Below the pieces are notes generated by a model. That model was not told the origin of the DNA. It did no database searches and saw nothing but the letters and a program-made list of their open reading frames with translations. From the NCBI GenBank assembly GCA_963738305.1, contig CAVTVU010000001.1:992001-1056000 (forward strand): 64,000 bases of DNA. The letters are read 5' to 3'. Positions within the stretch are counted from its first letter, which is position 1, and every line of letters starts with the position of its first letter. Origin of the DNA: JBBRHQ01 sp963738305 (GTDB lineage: Bacteria; Actinomycetota; Thermoleophilia; Solirubrobacterales; 70-9). The translations under genes were made by a program, and so were the position numbers. This document shows, one piece after another, positions 1 through 9,878 of the stretch.

Positions 1-57
1 AGCTCGCTGACCGGCGCGGGCAGGCCGACCCTCCCCATCTCCTCGGCGACGTTCACG
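1..57 (-). CDS. N-terminus of an unidentified protein, cut by the window edge
   Basis: Reading leftward from a GTG at 57 there is an open frame of 19 codons to the window edge. The visible peptide begins VNVAEEMGRVGLPAPVSE. It is divergent from the cyclopropane fatty acid synthase gene. FAD-dependent desaturases or amine oxidases often neighbour such synthases, but nothing here identifies the family. The start is a guess based on the open frame only. Confidence 0.3.
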
Positions 58-165
58 CGGCCAGTATCGCGTTTGTCCCGGGGCCGGCGGCTGCTCGCGA
101 TGCGGCGCCGATCGTGGGAACCTTCCGGGCATGCTCGTCCCTCGACTTGCGGCCCGGCAGGCGGA

Positions 166-1404
166 GTGACCCCGCGACTGGCGCGCGGCGCCGTGACCGC
201 GGCGATGAGACGCATCCGGTCGGGTCGCATCGACGTGCTCGAAGGTGGACGGATGCGCGCCTACGGGCGCCCCGGATCGAGCCTCCATGCTCAGGTCACG
301 ATCAACGATCCGCGTGCGTGGGCCGGCCCGCTGCGGGGCAGCCTCGGGCTCGGCGAGGACTACGCGGACGGGCTCTGGGACACCGACGACCTGGTGTCCC
401 TGCTGCGGGTCGGTGTCCGCGAGCTGCGGCGGCTGGAGCACCTCAGCGCCGTGCTCGACCGGCCCCGCGCCCTGATCCACCGGCTTCGCGGGCTCGTACC
501 CGAGAACACGCTCAGCGCCGCGCGGGAGAACGTCTCAGCCCACTACGACCTCGGAAACGATCTGTTCGCGGCCTTCCTCGACCCCTCGATGACCTACTCC
601 TGCGCCTACTTCGTCGACGGGGCAGGGCTCGAGGAGGCACAGACGGCGAAACTGGACCGAATCTGCGAGCAGCTCCGGTTGCGCCCGGGCGACCACCTGC
701 TGGAAATCGGGACCGGCTGGGGCGGCCTGGCGATCCACGCCGCCTCGCGCTACGGCTGCCGGGTGACAACCACAACGATCTCCCGCCGCCAGCACGCCCT
801 GGCGACGGAGCGGGTGCGCGACGCCGGACTCTCCGACCGCGTGACCCTGCTGATGGAGGACTACCGGGACCTGCGCGGCCGCTACGACAAGCTGGTCTCG
901 GTCGAGATGATCGAGGCCGTGGGCTGGCAGTATTTCGACGGCTTCTTCGCCCGCTGTAGCGAACTGCTCGCGCCCGACGGGCTGATGCTGCTGCAGGCGA
1001 TCGTCATCGACGACCGCCGCTACGAGGTGGAGAAGGCAACCCGCAGCTTCGCCAACACCCATATCTTCCCCGGCGGCTGTCTGCCCTCGAATGCCGTGAT
1101 CGCCGACTGCGTGGCACGGGCGACCGACATGCGCACGGTCTGGATGGAGGACATAACGGATCACTACCCGCGCACCCTCGCGGCCTGGCGGGAGCGCTTC
1201 TGGGCCGCCTGGGACGAGCTGCGCGGCAAGGGCTACGACGAGCGTTTCCGGCGCCTTTGGACCTTCTACCTCTCCAGCTCGGAGGCCGGCTTCCGCGAGC
1301 GGCGGATCGGCGACGTGCAGATGCTGATGGCGAAGCCGCAATGGCGACCGGAGGCCGGGCCGAAGACCCCGGCGGCCCCTGCGCGGCAGCTCCAGGTCGC
1401 CTGA
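166..1404 (+). CDS. cfa: Cyclopropane-fatty-acyl-phospholipid synthase
   Basis: SAM-dependent enzyme that adds a methylene bridge across the double bond of unsaturated acyl chains in membrane phospholipids. The family signature is clear: a His-Tyr-Asp region (SAHYDLGNDLF), the SAM-binding glycine loop LLEIGTGWGGLA, and a VEMIEAVG segment that leads to the catalytic Glu/Tyr region. Length (about 410 residues) fits the family. The start is uncertain: the frame is open from a TTG at 73, and GTG 166, GTG 193 and ATG 205 are all possible. The downstream hydrolase starts 15 bases after the stop, so the two are probably co-transcribed. Membrane remodelling of this kind is typical of stationary-phase or stress physiology. 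Confidence 0.9.
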   Translation: MTPRLARGAVTAAMRRIRSGRIDVLEGGRMRAYGRPGSSLHAQVTINDPRAWAGPLRGSLGLGEDYADGLWDTDDLVSLLRVGVRELRRLEHLSAVLDRPRALIHRLRGLVPENTLSAARENVSAHYDLGNDLFAAFLDPSMTYSCAYFVDGAGLEEAQTAKLDRICEQLRLRPGDHLLEIGTGWGGLAIHAASRYGCRVTTTTISRRQHALATERVRDAGLSDRVTLLMEDYRDLRGRYDKLVSVEMIEAVGWQYFDGFFARCSELLAPDGLMLLQAIVIDDRRYEVEKATRSFANTHIFPGGCLPSNAVIADCVARATDMRTVWMEDITDHYPRTLAAWRERFWAAWDELRGKGYDERFRRLWTFYLSSSEAGFRERRIGDVQMLMAKPQWRPEAGPKTPAAPARQLQVA

Positions 1405-1418
1405 GGCGGAGCCCTGCG

Positions 1419-2192
1419 GTGATCGCGTACAGCCGGACGGGGGAGGGCGAGCCGCTGGTGCTCCTGCACGGTCTCGGCGCCACCGGGGCGATCTGGGAGC
1501 CCGTCAGCGGGCGGCTGGCCGAGGACCGGGAGGTGATCTCGATCGACCTGCCGGGCTTTGGGCGCTCCGAGCCGCTCCCGGCCGACGTACGGGCGACTCC
1601 GGCGAACCTCGCCACCGCGGTCGCCGGGCACTGCGCGGAGTTGGGCGTTGGGCGGCCCCACGTCGGCGGCAACTCGCTCGGCGCCTGGGTCGGCCTGGAG
1701 ATGGCCCGGGCCGGCAATGCCGCCTCGGTGACCGCCATCTCTCCCGCCGGCCTCTGGGGCAAGCCGCTCGGGCCCCGCAGCTTCGACAGCCACGCGCTGG
1801 CCGTCCGGGTGCGCCCGTTGGTCTCGCTGCTGCTGCGGACCCGGCGGGGGCGCCACGCGATGCTGCGAACGACGATGGCCAGGCCCGAGCACGTCCCGGC
1901 GAGGGCGGGGCGGGCCCTGGTGCTGAGCTGGATCGACGCGCCCGGATATGACGCCGCGAACCACGAGATGCGCTCCGACGCCTTCGACCCCGCGGGCTTC
2001 CCGGAGGTGCCGGTCACCCTGGCCTGGGCGGAGCAGGACCAGCTGGTCGCGCCGCCACGAACGAAGCAGTATCCGCCCGGCGCGCGCTACCTCGTCCTTC
2101 CCGGAGTCGGCCACACCCCGACCTGGGACGACCCGGGCCTTGTTGCCGGCCTGTTGCTGGAGGGCAGCTCGGTCGGTGCGCTGGCGCCTTAG
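1419..2192 (+). CDS. Alpha/beta-fold hydrolase
   Basis: A 257-residue hydrolase of unknown substrate. The oxyanion motif HGLG lies near residue 17, the nucleophile elbow GNSLG places Ser near 86, and the C-terminal part has a candidate acid (AEQDQL) and the catalytic His in VGHTPTWDDP. The frame is open further upstream, but that part overlaps cfa out of frame; GTG 1419, just after the cfa stop, gives a normal N-terminus (VIAYSRTGEGEPLVLLHG). Likely in one operon with cfa. Lipase, esterase and lactonase activities are all possible. Confidence 0.8.
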   Translation: MIAYSRTGEGEPLVLLHGLGATGAIWEPVSGRLAEDREVISIDLPGFGRSEPLPADVRATPANLATAVAGHCAELGVGRPHVGGNSLGAWVGLEMARAGNAASVTAISPAGLWGKPLGPRSFDSHALAVRVRPLVSLLLRTRRGRHAMLRTTMARPEHVPARAGRALVLSWIDAPGYDAANHEMRSDAFDPAGFPEVPVTLAWAEQDQLVAPPRTKQYPPGARYLVLPGVGHTPTWDDPGLVAGLLLEGSSVGALAP

Positions 2193-2224
2193 GATCAGTC
2201 GGAAAGGCGAACGGAGGTGGCGAG

Positions 2225-3331
2225 ATGAAGATGAGGGCGGCTGTCCTGGAGGACTTCGGCAAGCCCCTCGAGGTGCAGGAGGTCGAGCTGGCCGAGCCAA
2301 AGCGCGGCGAGGTCTTGGTCCGGCTGGTCGCCTGCGGCGTCTGCCATACCGACCTCTACACGGCCTCCGGCGCCGATCCGTCCGGCTATGCGCCGGCCGT
2401 CCTCGGCCACGAGGGCGCCGGCGTGGTGGAGAAGGTGGGCGAGGGCGTCACCCTCCTCGCTCCCGGCGACCACGTCGTCACCCTGTTCTCCCCCCAGTGT
2501 GGGGAGTGCGTGCACTGCCGCGACCCCCGTACCAATCTCTGCATGGCGATCCGCGAGGAGCAGGGCAAGGGCCACCTTCCCGACGGCAGCACCCGGCTGA
2601 GCCGCGACGGGGAGGACATCCGCCACTTCATGGGGACCTCGACCTTCGCCGAGTACACGGTAATGCCCGAGATCGCCCTCGCCAAGATCGACCCCGAGGC
2701 CCCGCTCGAGGGCGCCTGCCTGTTCGCGTGCGGGCTCTCGACCGGCCTCGGCGCGGCGATCAACACGGCCAAGGTCAGCGAGGGCTCGACCTGCGTCGTC
2801 TTCGGCGCCGGGATGGTCGGCCTCGGCGCTGTCGCCGGCTGCCGCCTGCAGGGCGCCGAGCGAATCATCTGCGTCGACCTCTCCGAGGACCGGCTCGAGC
2901 TGGCCCGCGGCCAGGGGGCGACCGAAACGATGGTCGGCGGCGAGGACACGGTGGAGCGGATCCTCGGCGAGACGGACGGGTTCGGCGCCGACTTCACCTT
3001 CGAGGCGACCGGCAACGTCGCGGTGATGAGCCAGGCGGTCGAGGCAGCGCGGATGGCCTGGGGCCTCTGCACGGTCGCCGGCGTCGCCGGCAAGGGCGAG
3101 ACGCTCGACATCGTCCCCCGCTTCCTGATCACCGGCCGCCGGGTCGCCGGCTCCTCCTTCGGCGGGGTCAAGGGGCGCGAGGGGGTGCCGAAGCTGATCG
3201 ACCGCTGGCTGGCCGAAGAGATCGACGTCGAGCCGTTCATCTCGCACCACCTGACCCTGGACGACGTCAACCGCGGCTTCGAGCTGATGGAGGCCCAGGA
3301 CGGGATCCGCAGCGTCATCCACTACGAATGA
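2225..3331 (+). CDS. Zinc-dependent alcohol dehydrogenase, class III-type (formaldehyde-detoxification-like)
   Basis: Medium-chain NAD(P)-dependent dehydrogenase of 368 residues. Catalytic zinc ligands are visible as Cys40 (CGVCHTD), His62-Glu63 (GHEGAG) and Cys169 (ACGLSTG). The structural zinc lobe has four cysteines at 92, 95, 98 and 106. The nucleotide loop GAGMVGLG is at 194-201. The stretch from KTNLC-like to HFMGTSTFAEYTV closely resembles S-(hydroxymethyl)glutathione dehydrogenases. Actinobacteria usually lack glutathione, so the carrier thiol might be mycothiol or another thiol; that is inference. A good ribosome site (ggaggt) precedes ATG 2225. It is followed after 12 bases by a metallo-hydrolase gene, a pairing also seen with the mycothiol-dependent enzyme MscR in mycobacteria. 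Confidence 0.88.
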   Translation: MKMRAAVLEDFGKPLEVQEVELAEPKRGEVLVRLVACGVCHTDLYTASGADPSGYAPAVLGHEGAGVVEKVGEGVTLLAPGDHVVTLFSPQCGECVHCRDPRTNLCMAIREEQGKGHLPDGSTRLSRDGEDIRHFMGTSTFAEYTVMPEIALAKIDPEAPLEGACLFACGLSTGLGAAINTAKVSEGSTCVVFGAGMVGLGAVAGCRLQGAERIICVDLSEDRLELARGQGATETMVGGEDTVERILGETDGFGADFTFEATGNVAVMSQAVEAARMAWGLCTVAGVAGKGETLDIVPRFLITGRRVAGSSFGGVKGREGVPKLIDRWLAEEIDVEPFISHHLTLDDVNRGFELMEAQDGIRSVIHYE

Positions 3332-3343
3332 GAGGAGCCTGAC

Positions 3344-4090
3344 TTGATCCTGCAGCGGACCGAAAACCCACAGTGGCTCTCCAACGCCTACCTCGTCGTC
3401 GACGAGCCCGGCGGCAAGGGCGTGCTGATCGACGGCAACGGGGTGCTCGAGCCGCTGCTCGAACGCGCCGAGCGGGAGGGCACCGACATCACGCACATCC
3501 TGCTAACGCATTCCCATGCCGACCATCTCGAGGGAATCGCCGCCGCCCGCGAGCGGCTCGGCAACCCCGCGCTGGTCGCCCACCCAGCCGTCACCGAGGA
3601 GATCGACGAGGAGGTCACCGAGACGATCCAGGGCGGCGAGACGATCGCCACCGGGGGCCTCGAGATCGAGGCGATCGACACCCCCGGACACGCCGCCGGC
3701 CACCTCGCCTTCCTGATCGACGGCAAAGACGTGATCACAGCGGATGTCCTCTTCAAGGGAACGGTAGGCGGCACCAAGGCACCCGGCGCGAGCGGCTTCG
3801 ACGACCTGCGCGCCTCGGTCATGGACAAGCTGATGAAGCTGCCGCCGGAGACACGCGTCCACCCGGGCCACCGGGAGCCGACGACGATCGGCGACGAGTG
3901 GGAGTCGAACGCGTTCATCCGCGTCTGGCGCGGCATCGACCCCGAGGGCGCCGAGGAGGTCCAGGTCTGGGGGCAGGACGCGACGATGAAGCTCTGGGCG
4001 CCCGACTACGACGGCGGCAACAAGGCCTGGGTCGTCTTCGCCGAGAGCGGCGAAGAGGCGATCGTCGGCGGCTCACAGGTCGAGCGCTAG
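3344..4090 (+). CDS. Metallo-beta-lactamase-fold hydrolase
   Basis: A 248-residue hydrolase with the signature THSHADH at residues 55-61, followed by a second metal-binding region (DTPGHAAGHLAF), an Asp (ITADVLF) and a third His region (VHPGHRE). This is the glyoxalase II-like layout. The start is TTG 3344, supported by aggagc upstream. It is probably co-transcribed with the alcohol dehydrogenase, where it may hydrolyse the thioester product, the job of S-formylthiol hydrolases. That role is inferred from context only. Confidence 0.82.
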   Translation: MILQRTENPQWLSNAYLVVDEPGGKGVLIDGNGVLEPLLERAEREGTDITHILLTHSHADHLEGIAAARERLGNPALVAHPAVTEEIDEEVTETIQGGETIATGGLEIEAIDTPGHAAGHLAFLIDGKDVITADVLFKGTVGGTKAPGASGFDDLRASVMDKLMKLPPETRVHPGHREPTTIGDEWESNAFIRVWRGIDPEGAEEVQVWGQDATMKLWAPDYDGGNKAWVVFAESGEEAIVGGSQVER

Positions 4091-4191
4091 GGCACTCCCG
4101 AGCCCCCCAACGGACGGGATGCCGCCGGCGACAGGTGAATAAGACACCCTATTGGTGACTCAGATACATCTCGCGAGGGGGGGGGTGCCGG

Positions 4192-5502
4192 TCAGGGGCG
4201 GAGCGGCTGGATTCTCACCTTCGCGTGGAAGACCCGGGTCGTCGCGCCCGCCGTGTACTGCTGGGTCGTGTTCGCCGGCCCGAGCGGGACCCGCAGCCTG
4301 ATCCGCCCGCGCCCGCCGGCGTGAATGCCGAGGAGGACCTGCCCCTCGGAGAAATTCCTACCCCGCCTGCGGATGTCCACCCGGTAGGCAGCGCGGGGCG
4401 CAAACAAAGGCGCCGTCGTGACTCGGGCGCTGCCACTCCCGCTGAGGTTGAAGCCGTGGCGGCCGGCGCCGCCGATGCGGCTGAACTCCAGCACCTTCCT
4501 CTTGATCCTCACTCGCCAGCCGAACACCGAGTACTGCGGGTCGATCGAGCGGTAGGTGACTTTTCGCGGGGCGGGAGCCGGCCTTGCGAACACCCGCATC
4601 AGGTGGGGCAGGGTGCGCTTCAGGTCGCGCTGCCAGTAGGGCCACAGGTGGCCACCGGGACCGTAGTCGTCCCAGATGTTGGGAATGCCGAGGCGGTCCA
4701 GCTTGCGGTGGAACCCGACGCCCATCGCATAGACGGTCTTCTCGATCACGTCGCCGCCGCCGAAGGGGCCACCCGGCTCGCCGTTGCCGGTGCGGAGCGT
4801 CAGGTCGACGGGCCTCAGGTTCTCGGCCAGGTCCCAGGGATTGTGGCCCCGCCAGCGGACCTCCTGCTCCTCCCGCGGACCGTAGACGTCGTCGGGTGTG
4901 ATCGCGATGTCGAGCGGATTGTTGGTGTCGACCGCCCCGGAGAAGCTGGCGGCGGCGGCGAAGTCGTCGGGGTGGCGGGCCGCGTAGTGCATGGCTCCGT
5001 AGCCGCCCATCGAGAGCCCCGCGATCGCCCGCTCGCTGCGCGAGGCGAGTGTCCGGTAGCGCGAGTCGATGAACCCGATCAGCTCGCCGATGTGGTAGCT
5101 CTCCCACTCCGGCGGGCCGAAGGCGCCACCGTTGAACCAGTTGACGTAGCCGCCCCCCGTGCCGCTGTCGGGCATCGCGACGATCAGCGGTCGCCCCGCC
5201 GTGAGCTCTTCGGCCTCGCCCTTCTCGGTCCAGTCGGTGTAGTCGCCGGCCGCGCCGTGCAGGAGGTAGAGGACCGGGTAGCGCCTGCGCGAGCCGGCGT
5301 AGGAGGCCGGCAGCAGGACGCGGACGCCCGTGTCGGCGCTGAGGCGATCACTGCTCAGGGTCAGCTCGCGCAGCCGCGAGTCGATCCGCTTCGTGGCGAC
5401 CAGCTTCAGCCCGGCGACTCCCCTCGCCGAGGCCGGGGTCGCGACGCACAGTGCCGGCAGGACCGTGAGGGCCGCGAGGAGGATCAGGGTCCGAGCGCGG
5501 CT
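4192..5502 (-). CDS. Secreted esterase of the esterase D / antigen 85-like family
   Basis: A 437-residue protein beginning with a Sec signal peptide (hydrophobic run at residues 8-22, then TPASARG); the start codon is the GTG at 5505-5503. The alpha/beta hydrolase domain has the nucleophile motif GLSMGG with Ser near 165, an oxyanion region (LLHGAAGDYTDW) and the catalytic His in GPGGHLWPYW. The last 120 residues form an extra beta-rich region. The gene overlaps the upstream peptidase gene by four bases (GTGA), so the two are translationally coupled. Likely an extracytoplasmic acyl-ester hydrolase or acyltransferase; the substrate is unknown. Confidence 0.85.
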   Translation of the reverse strand, partial: SRARTLILLAALTVLPALCVATPASARGVAGLKLVATKRIDSRLRELTLSSDRLSADTGVRVLLPASYAGSRRRYPVLYLLHGAAGDYTDWTEKGEAEELTAGRPLIVAMPDSGTGGGYVNWFNGGAFGPPEWESYHIGELIGFIDSRYRTLASRSERAIAGLSMGGYGAMHYAARHPDDFAAAASFSGAVDTNNPLDIAITPDDVYGPREEQEVRWRGHNPWDLAENLRPVDLTLRTGNGEPGGPFGGGDVIEKTVYAMGVGFHRKLDRLGIPNIWDDYGPGGHLWPYWQRDLKRTLPHLMRVFARPAPAPRKVTYRSIDPQYSVFGWRVRIKRKVLEFSRIGGAGRHGFNLSGSGSARVTTAPLFAPRAAYRVDIRRRGRNFSEGQVLLGIHAGGRGRIRLRVPLGPANTTQQYTAGATTRVFHAKVRIQPLRP

Positions 5503-7094
5503 CACGGTTCGCAGGTCGGCGCGCCGTCTCTGCGCGCTTGGCGGAGCTCGGTGATCCCCCCGGCGATCGCCTGCGGGGGCATCTGCTCCAGCTTCATCGT
5601 CAGATCGGTGTAGGCGAGCGACTGCGCCCGCATCCTCCCGAAGTCGATCGAGCGAAGGCCGAAGACGGGGTCATAGAGGCCGGCCGGCGCCGCAATCGTC
5701 GCCACGGTCGGCAGCAGCCGCTCGTTGTACGGCGTTCCCTCCCCGCCAAAGCTGCAGTGCTCGGGTGCCCGCCCCGGAACGGCCCCGTCGGCCCCGTCGA
5801 GCATGAAGCTGCGGGTCAAGTGGTGGGCGATGATCTGGTGCTTGACGGCGGCGGACAGCTTCTCGCTCGGGGTGTTGAAGACCAGGGCCAGCTCGGGCTT
5901 CGAGGTGCGGTGAAGGGAGAAGCCGGGGTGCCCGCCGCCGCGCGGCCTCTGCTCGTATTCCAGCGCGCCGAGGTGCTCTAGGACGACCACCGCCGCCACC
6001 CGGCCGCGGTCATAGGCGCGGTCGAGCTGGCGGGCGAACTGTCCGGCGCCCCCGTGGCGCTGGTCAGGCTTGGAGATCCGCTGGAACCAGTGGCCAGTCT
6101 GGAAGACGAACTGGACGTCGCGAGCGCGACAGCGCCTCGGCACCGAGGCCAGGTATCGCGCGATCGCCACCATCGCCACCGGCCCGTTGTCCTCGTATGC
6201 GTTGGTCCCGTCGGTGTGGCTTTCGAGCACGACACGGCGGTGGCTGCGGCCCGGCAGGGTCGCGAGGATCGTCTTGGTGGTCGTCCGGTGGATCCGGGCA
6301 TCCACGGTGAGCCGGGCGCTGGTGGCGTGCCCGGAGAGGACCGCGTCGCGCAGGCGGATTCCCTCGTCGACGCCGAGGTAGATCCCCGGCACGCCCCAGA
6401 CCGTCCCCTCGTACGGGGCCAGGTGGCCCTTGACCTGCGCGCGGGGCAGCTCGTGGAAGTAGACCAGCCCGGCGGCGCCGGCCGAGGCGGCGTCCTCGAG
6501 GTCGGAGACGTGCGAGTCGTAGGAGAGGAAGTCGCGGCGATAGGCCCCCGAGAGGTCGAGGGTGTGGCCCGGGTCGTACTGGAAGGGCCCCAGGTACTGG
6601 AAGACGACGAGCGGCACGCTGCCCGGCGCGACCTCGCGCACGACGATCTTCCCCGCCGCGTTTGCTGCCGTGATCGGGGTTCCGGATGGGACGTAGGCGA
6701 GCGGGGCCGAGACGCCGGCAGCCCCGCTCGGCTCCGAGTAAGGGATCGGCCCGGCGATCGGCAGGTTGACGGGGACGCCGTCGATCTGCACCCGCAGGGA
6801 GCTGGAGCGGGCGGACCAGCGCCGGATCGAGTACGGCTGGTCGGAGAGTCGCAGGCCGTCGATGCCGCGCAGGTTGCGCCCGATCCATTTCAGGAACCGC
6901 CTCTGCGCCGGGCTGCCGGTGGGGCGGGCGCCGGTCCGGGCGATGATCGCGTTCATCTGGCGCAGCTTCGAGGCCGATGCGAAGGCGCCCGGCGGGGTCT
7001 GGGTGGGGCAGGGAGCGGCGCCGGCGCCGCTCGCCGGCAGCAACACTACGAAGAGCGCGGCCGCAATGGCCGCAGCCGCCGATCTCACTCCCAC
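5502..7094 (-). CDS. Secreted M28-type aminopeptidase-like protein
   Basis: A protein of about 530 residues with a signal peptide (alanine/valine-rich run followed by GAGAAPCPT). Its middle part resembles a protease-associated (PA) insert, and a metal-binding segment VVLESHTDGTNAYEDNGPVAM gives the His, Asp and Glu expected of zinc peptidases of the M28 clan. The frame is open up to GTG 7130, but the strong ribosome site AGGAAGGAGG lies six bases before GTG 7094, so that is the chosen start. The 3' end overlaps the esterase start by four bases. Substrate unknown. Some C-terminal ligands are less clear, so loss of peptidase activity is possible. Confidence 0.72.
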   Translation of the reverse strand: MGVRSAAAAIAAALFVVLLPASGAGAAPCPTQTPPGAFASASKLRQMNAIIARTGARPTGSPAQRRFLKWIGRNLRGIDGLRLSDQPYSIRRWSARSSSLRVQIDGVPVNLPIAGPIPYSEPSGAAGVSAPLAYVPSGTPITAANAAGKIVVREVAPGSVPLVVFQYLGPFQYDPGHTLDLSGAYRRDFLSYDSHVSDLEDAASAGAAGLVYFHELPRAQVKGHLAPYEGTVWGVPGIYLGVDEGIRLRDAVLSGHATSARLTVDARIHRTTTKTILATLPGRSHRRVVLESHTDGTNAYEDNGPVAMVAIARYLASVPRRCRARDVQFVFQTGHWFQRISKPDQRHGGAGQFARQLDRAYDRGRVAAVVVLEHLGALEYEQRPRGGGHPGFSLHRTSKPELALVFNTPSEKLSAAVKHQIIAHHLTRSFMLDGADGAVPGRAPEHCSFGGEGTPYNERLLPTVATIAAPAGLYDPVFGLRSIDFGRMRAQSLAYTDLTMKLEQMPPQAIAGGITELRQARRDGAPTCEP

Positions 7095-7146
7095 CGCCCC
7101 ACCTCCTTCCTGCTCGGATCCGTGCCACACCTAATATAAGCGCGAG

Positions 7147-9794
7147 ATGCTGAGGGGGGCGGGAACGAGCAGTGCTGTCGCGTTCGCGGCGTTCCTGCTG
7201 GCGCTCCCCGCACCATCTGCCGTGGCGAGCGACGCCGGCGGGCTCTCGACGAAATCCGCGCGCGTGGATGTCTCCTCCACCCGTGGCAGCGGGGCGTTCG
7301 GGAGGTGGACCGTCGATCACTTCGGCCTGCCCGCCTACCGCTACGCGATCGACGAGGAGACCGACCCCGACGCCGCCCAGCCCGAGCTGGGCGGCAGCAC
7401 CGACGCCTGGCATCAGGTCGGCAACGACCACATCGTCGCCGACGCCTTCAACCACGGCTACGTTCAGCTCTGGAGCCAGGACCGGCGCTACGAGTGGACC
7501 AACCGCTTCGAGCCGGCGAGCGATCACCTGGCCGGCGGCTTCGGCTACCTGCGCCTTGGCTCGAGGACGATCAGCACCATGTACGACGACCGCCCGGACG
7601 GGGGGCGGACCGGGCGCTGGTTCGGGATCGGCTACCTGCGGCGGCGAACCGCGGCAGCCGGGGTCGAGGTCGCCGAGCACGTCTACGCCCCCTTCGGGGA
7701 CGCGCCGATGCTGCTCCACGACGTCGCGATCACCAACCGCTCCGATCGCCCCCGGCGCGCCTCCTGGTTCGAGCTGTGGGACGTCAACCCCTATGACCAG
7801 AACCTCGGGCGCCAGATCGGACTGTCACGGCCCGTGGTCTCGTCGAGGGGACGACAGCTTCGCGTCCGCCAGGTCGCCGAGGGCCGCGACCGCCGGCCGC
7901 TCTCGATCTTCGCCGCCGCGCTGAAAGGTCCCCTCGGCGGCCACGCGACCAGCACCGAATCGTTCTTCGGAACGGGCGGGCGTGCCGACCCCGACGCGGT
8001 CCGCGCCGACCGGCTCGACGGCTCCCGGGCGCCGGCGGTGGCTCCGGGCGAGGTCGGCAAGACCCTGTTCGCCTTCCGGGCGCCGCTGCTCCTGCGGCCC
8101 GGGCAGACGGTGAGGCTGCGCTACGCCTACGGTGCCGCCCACGCCAGGGCCGTCCCGGCGCTGGTCGCCAGCGCTGGAAAGCAGCGCGCCTCGTTCGCTC
8201 ACAGCGAGCGGCGCTGGGCCGGGTGGGTGCCGCAGATCCGGATCGGGAGGGGCAGGAGCTGGCTCTCGCGGGAGCTGCAGTGGGACGCATACACGCTCCG
8301 CTCGGGCTCGACCTACGAGGAGTGCCTGGGCACTCACGTGATCTCGCAGGGCGGGTACTACCAGTACGACTTCGGGGTCCAGGAGGCCTACCGCGATCCC
8401 CTCCAGCACATGCTGCCGATCGTCTACGCCGATCCTCGCCTGGCGCTGGACGTGATCAGGGCCTCGGCGCGCCAGCAGGTCCCGGGCGATTTCACTCCCT
8501 ACGGGCAGGGGCCCTTCTGCCAGGGCGTCCCCCTGCTGGGGACCTCCGGAGACCTCGACCTCTGGCTGCTGCTCTCAGCGAGCGAGTACGGCCTCGCTAC
8601 CCGCGACCTCGACGCCTTCTCGGAGCGGCTCCCCTTCGCCGCGGGCGGCTCAGGCTCGCTCTGGCGGCATCTGAAGGTCGCGTTCGACCACCAGGAAAGC
8701 CTGCTCGGCCCCCACGGCGGCTAGCTCACCGGCGCCAACGGCGACTGGTCGGACTTCTCCACCACCTTCCTGAAGATGGACGAGTCGATGCTGGTGACCG
8801 CTCAGACCGCCTACGTCTATCCCCGTCTCGCCGAGCTGGCGGCTGCGCGCGGCGACCGGGCCTTCGCGCGCGCCTGCGGGCGGCCGGCGCCCGCGACCTG
8901 GCCACTGTCAGGTCCGAGTGGACCGGGGGCGGCTGGTACTCGCGCGGCTACGGGAGCGCGGGGCGGATCGGTGTGGGCGCGATCTTCGGCGAGCCGCAGC
9001 CGTGGGCTGTGCTGGCCGGCGCCCCGAGCCCGGCGCAGGCGAGGACGTTGGTCGCCAACATCCGCCGCTTCCTCACCGGTGTCGGCGCGCCGCCGGAGGT
9101 CCATGGGCCGGCCCGGATCGGCTCCTCGCAATCGCCGGCGCGGAACGACCCCGACGTCACCGAGCACTCCGAGCCGCCGGTCGGGGTCGGCACCAACAAC
9201 GCCGTCTACGTGGGCGGCGCCTGGTACGCCGTCAACGGCTGGCTGACCTGGGCCCTGGGGAGCCTCGACGGCACCGTTCCCGGAGCAACCCGCTTCGCGC
9301 TCGACGAGCTGCAGCGGAACACCCTGACCGCTCACGCCACCGCCTTCCCCCACCACTGGGACGGGATCGTCTCCGTGGACGACGTCTGCCGCTCCTTCTA
9401 CTCGGCCGATCCGCAGATCTGCGGCGCCGGGCTGACAACGGGCTATGCCGGGCAGATCATGCACCAGCCGGCCTGGAGCCTGTTCGACACGATCAGGCTC
9501 GCCGGGATCGAGCCGACGCGACGCGGATACCTGATCGACCCCCGCCTGCCGGTCGCGAGCTTCGAGCTGCGGCTGCCGCGGATCGGGGTCGCCCGGGATC
9601 ATCATCGGCTCAGGGGTTACGTCGAGCCGGTTCGCTCCTCGAAGCTGGGAATGGAGGTGACCGTGCCCCGGGCCGTCCGCGCGGTTCGCGTGGAGGGGCG
9701 GCTCCGCGCCTATCGGCGCTCGGGCGACACGGTCCTCTTCTCGATGCCCGCACCCGCCGGACGTCCCACAGACTGGAAGGTCGAATTGAAGTGA
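7147..9794 (+). pseudogene. Secreted GH94-like glycosidase/phosphorylase, interrupted by a stop and a frameshift
   Basis: Two open frames join into one protein of about 880 residues. The first (from ATG 7147) has a signal peptide and runs to an in-frame TAG at 8722-8724. The same frame continues after the stop with LTGANGDWSDFS, matching the GDWxD general-acid motif of GH94 / glycosyltransferase-36-type enzymes. Near 8880 the reading frame moves by -1, consistent with one lost base, and continues to 9794 with WSRGY-like and GTNNAVYVGGAWYAVNGWL segments. It is divergent from the M28 gene. Either an inactivated gene or two sequence errors; several nearby genes have similar breaks. It probably acted on beta-glucans outside the cell. 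Confidence 0.7.
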
Positions 9795-9878
9795 GGCGCG
9801 GCTCGATCCACGCGCCGGGTCTCGCCTGACCTATGAGGAACCGGGCTCGCTCGGCTGAAGGAACCCGGGGCCTTCCCG

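Noticed and set aside
6064..7719. Long minus-strand frame across the M28 gene and the start of the GH94-like gene
   Set aside because: Arg/Pro/Ala-rich shadow of the real genes, a common effect of high G+C; no family features.
8722..8724. In-frame TAG read as pyrrolysine or a programmed read-through
   Set aside because: A -1 shift lies 160 bases downstream and many nearby genes are broken, so decay or sequence error is simpler.
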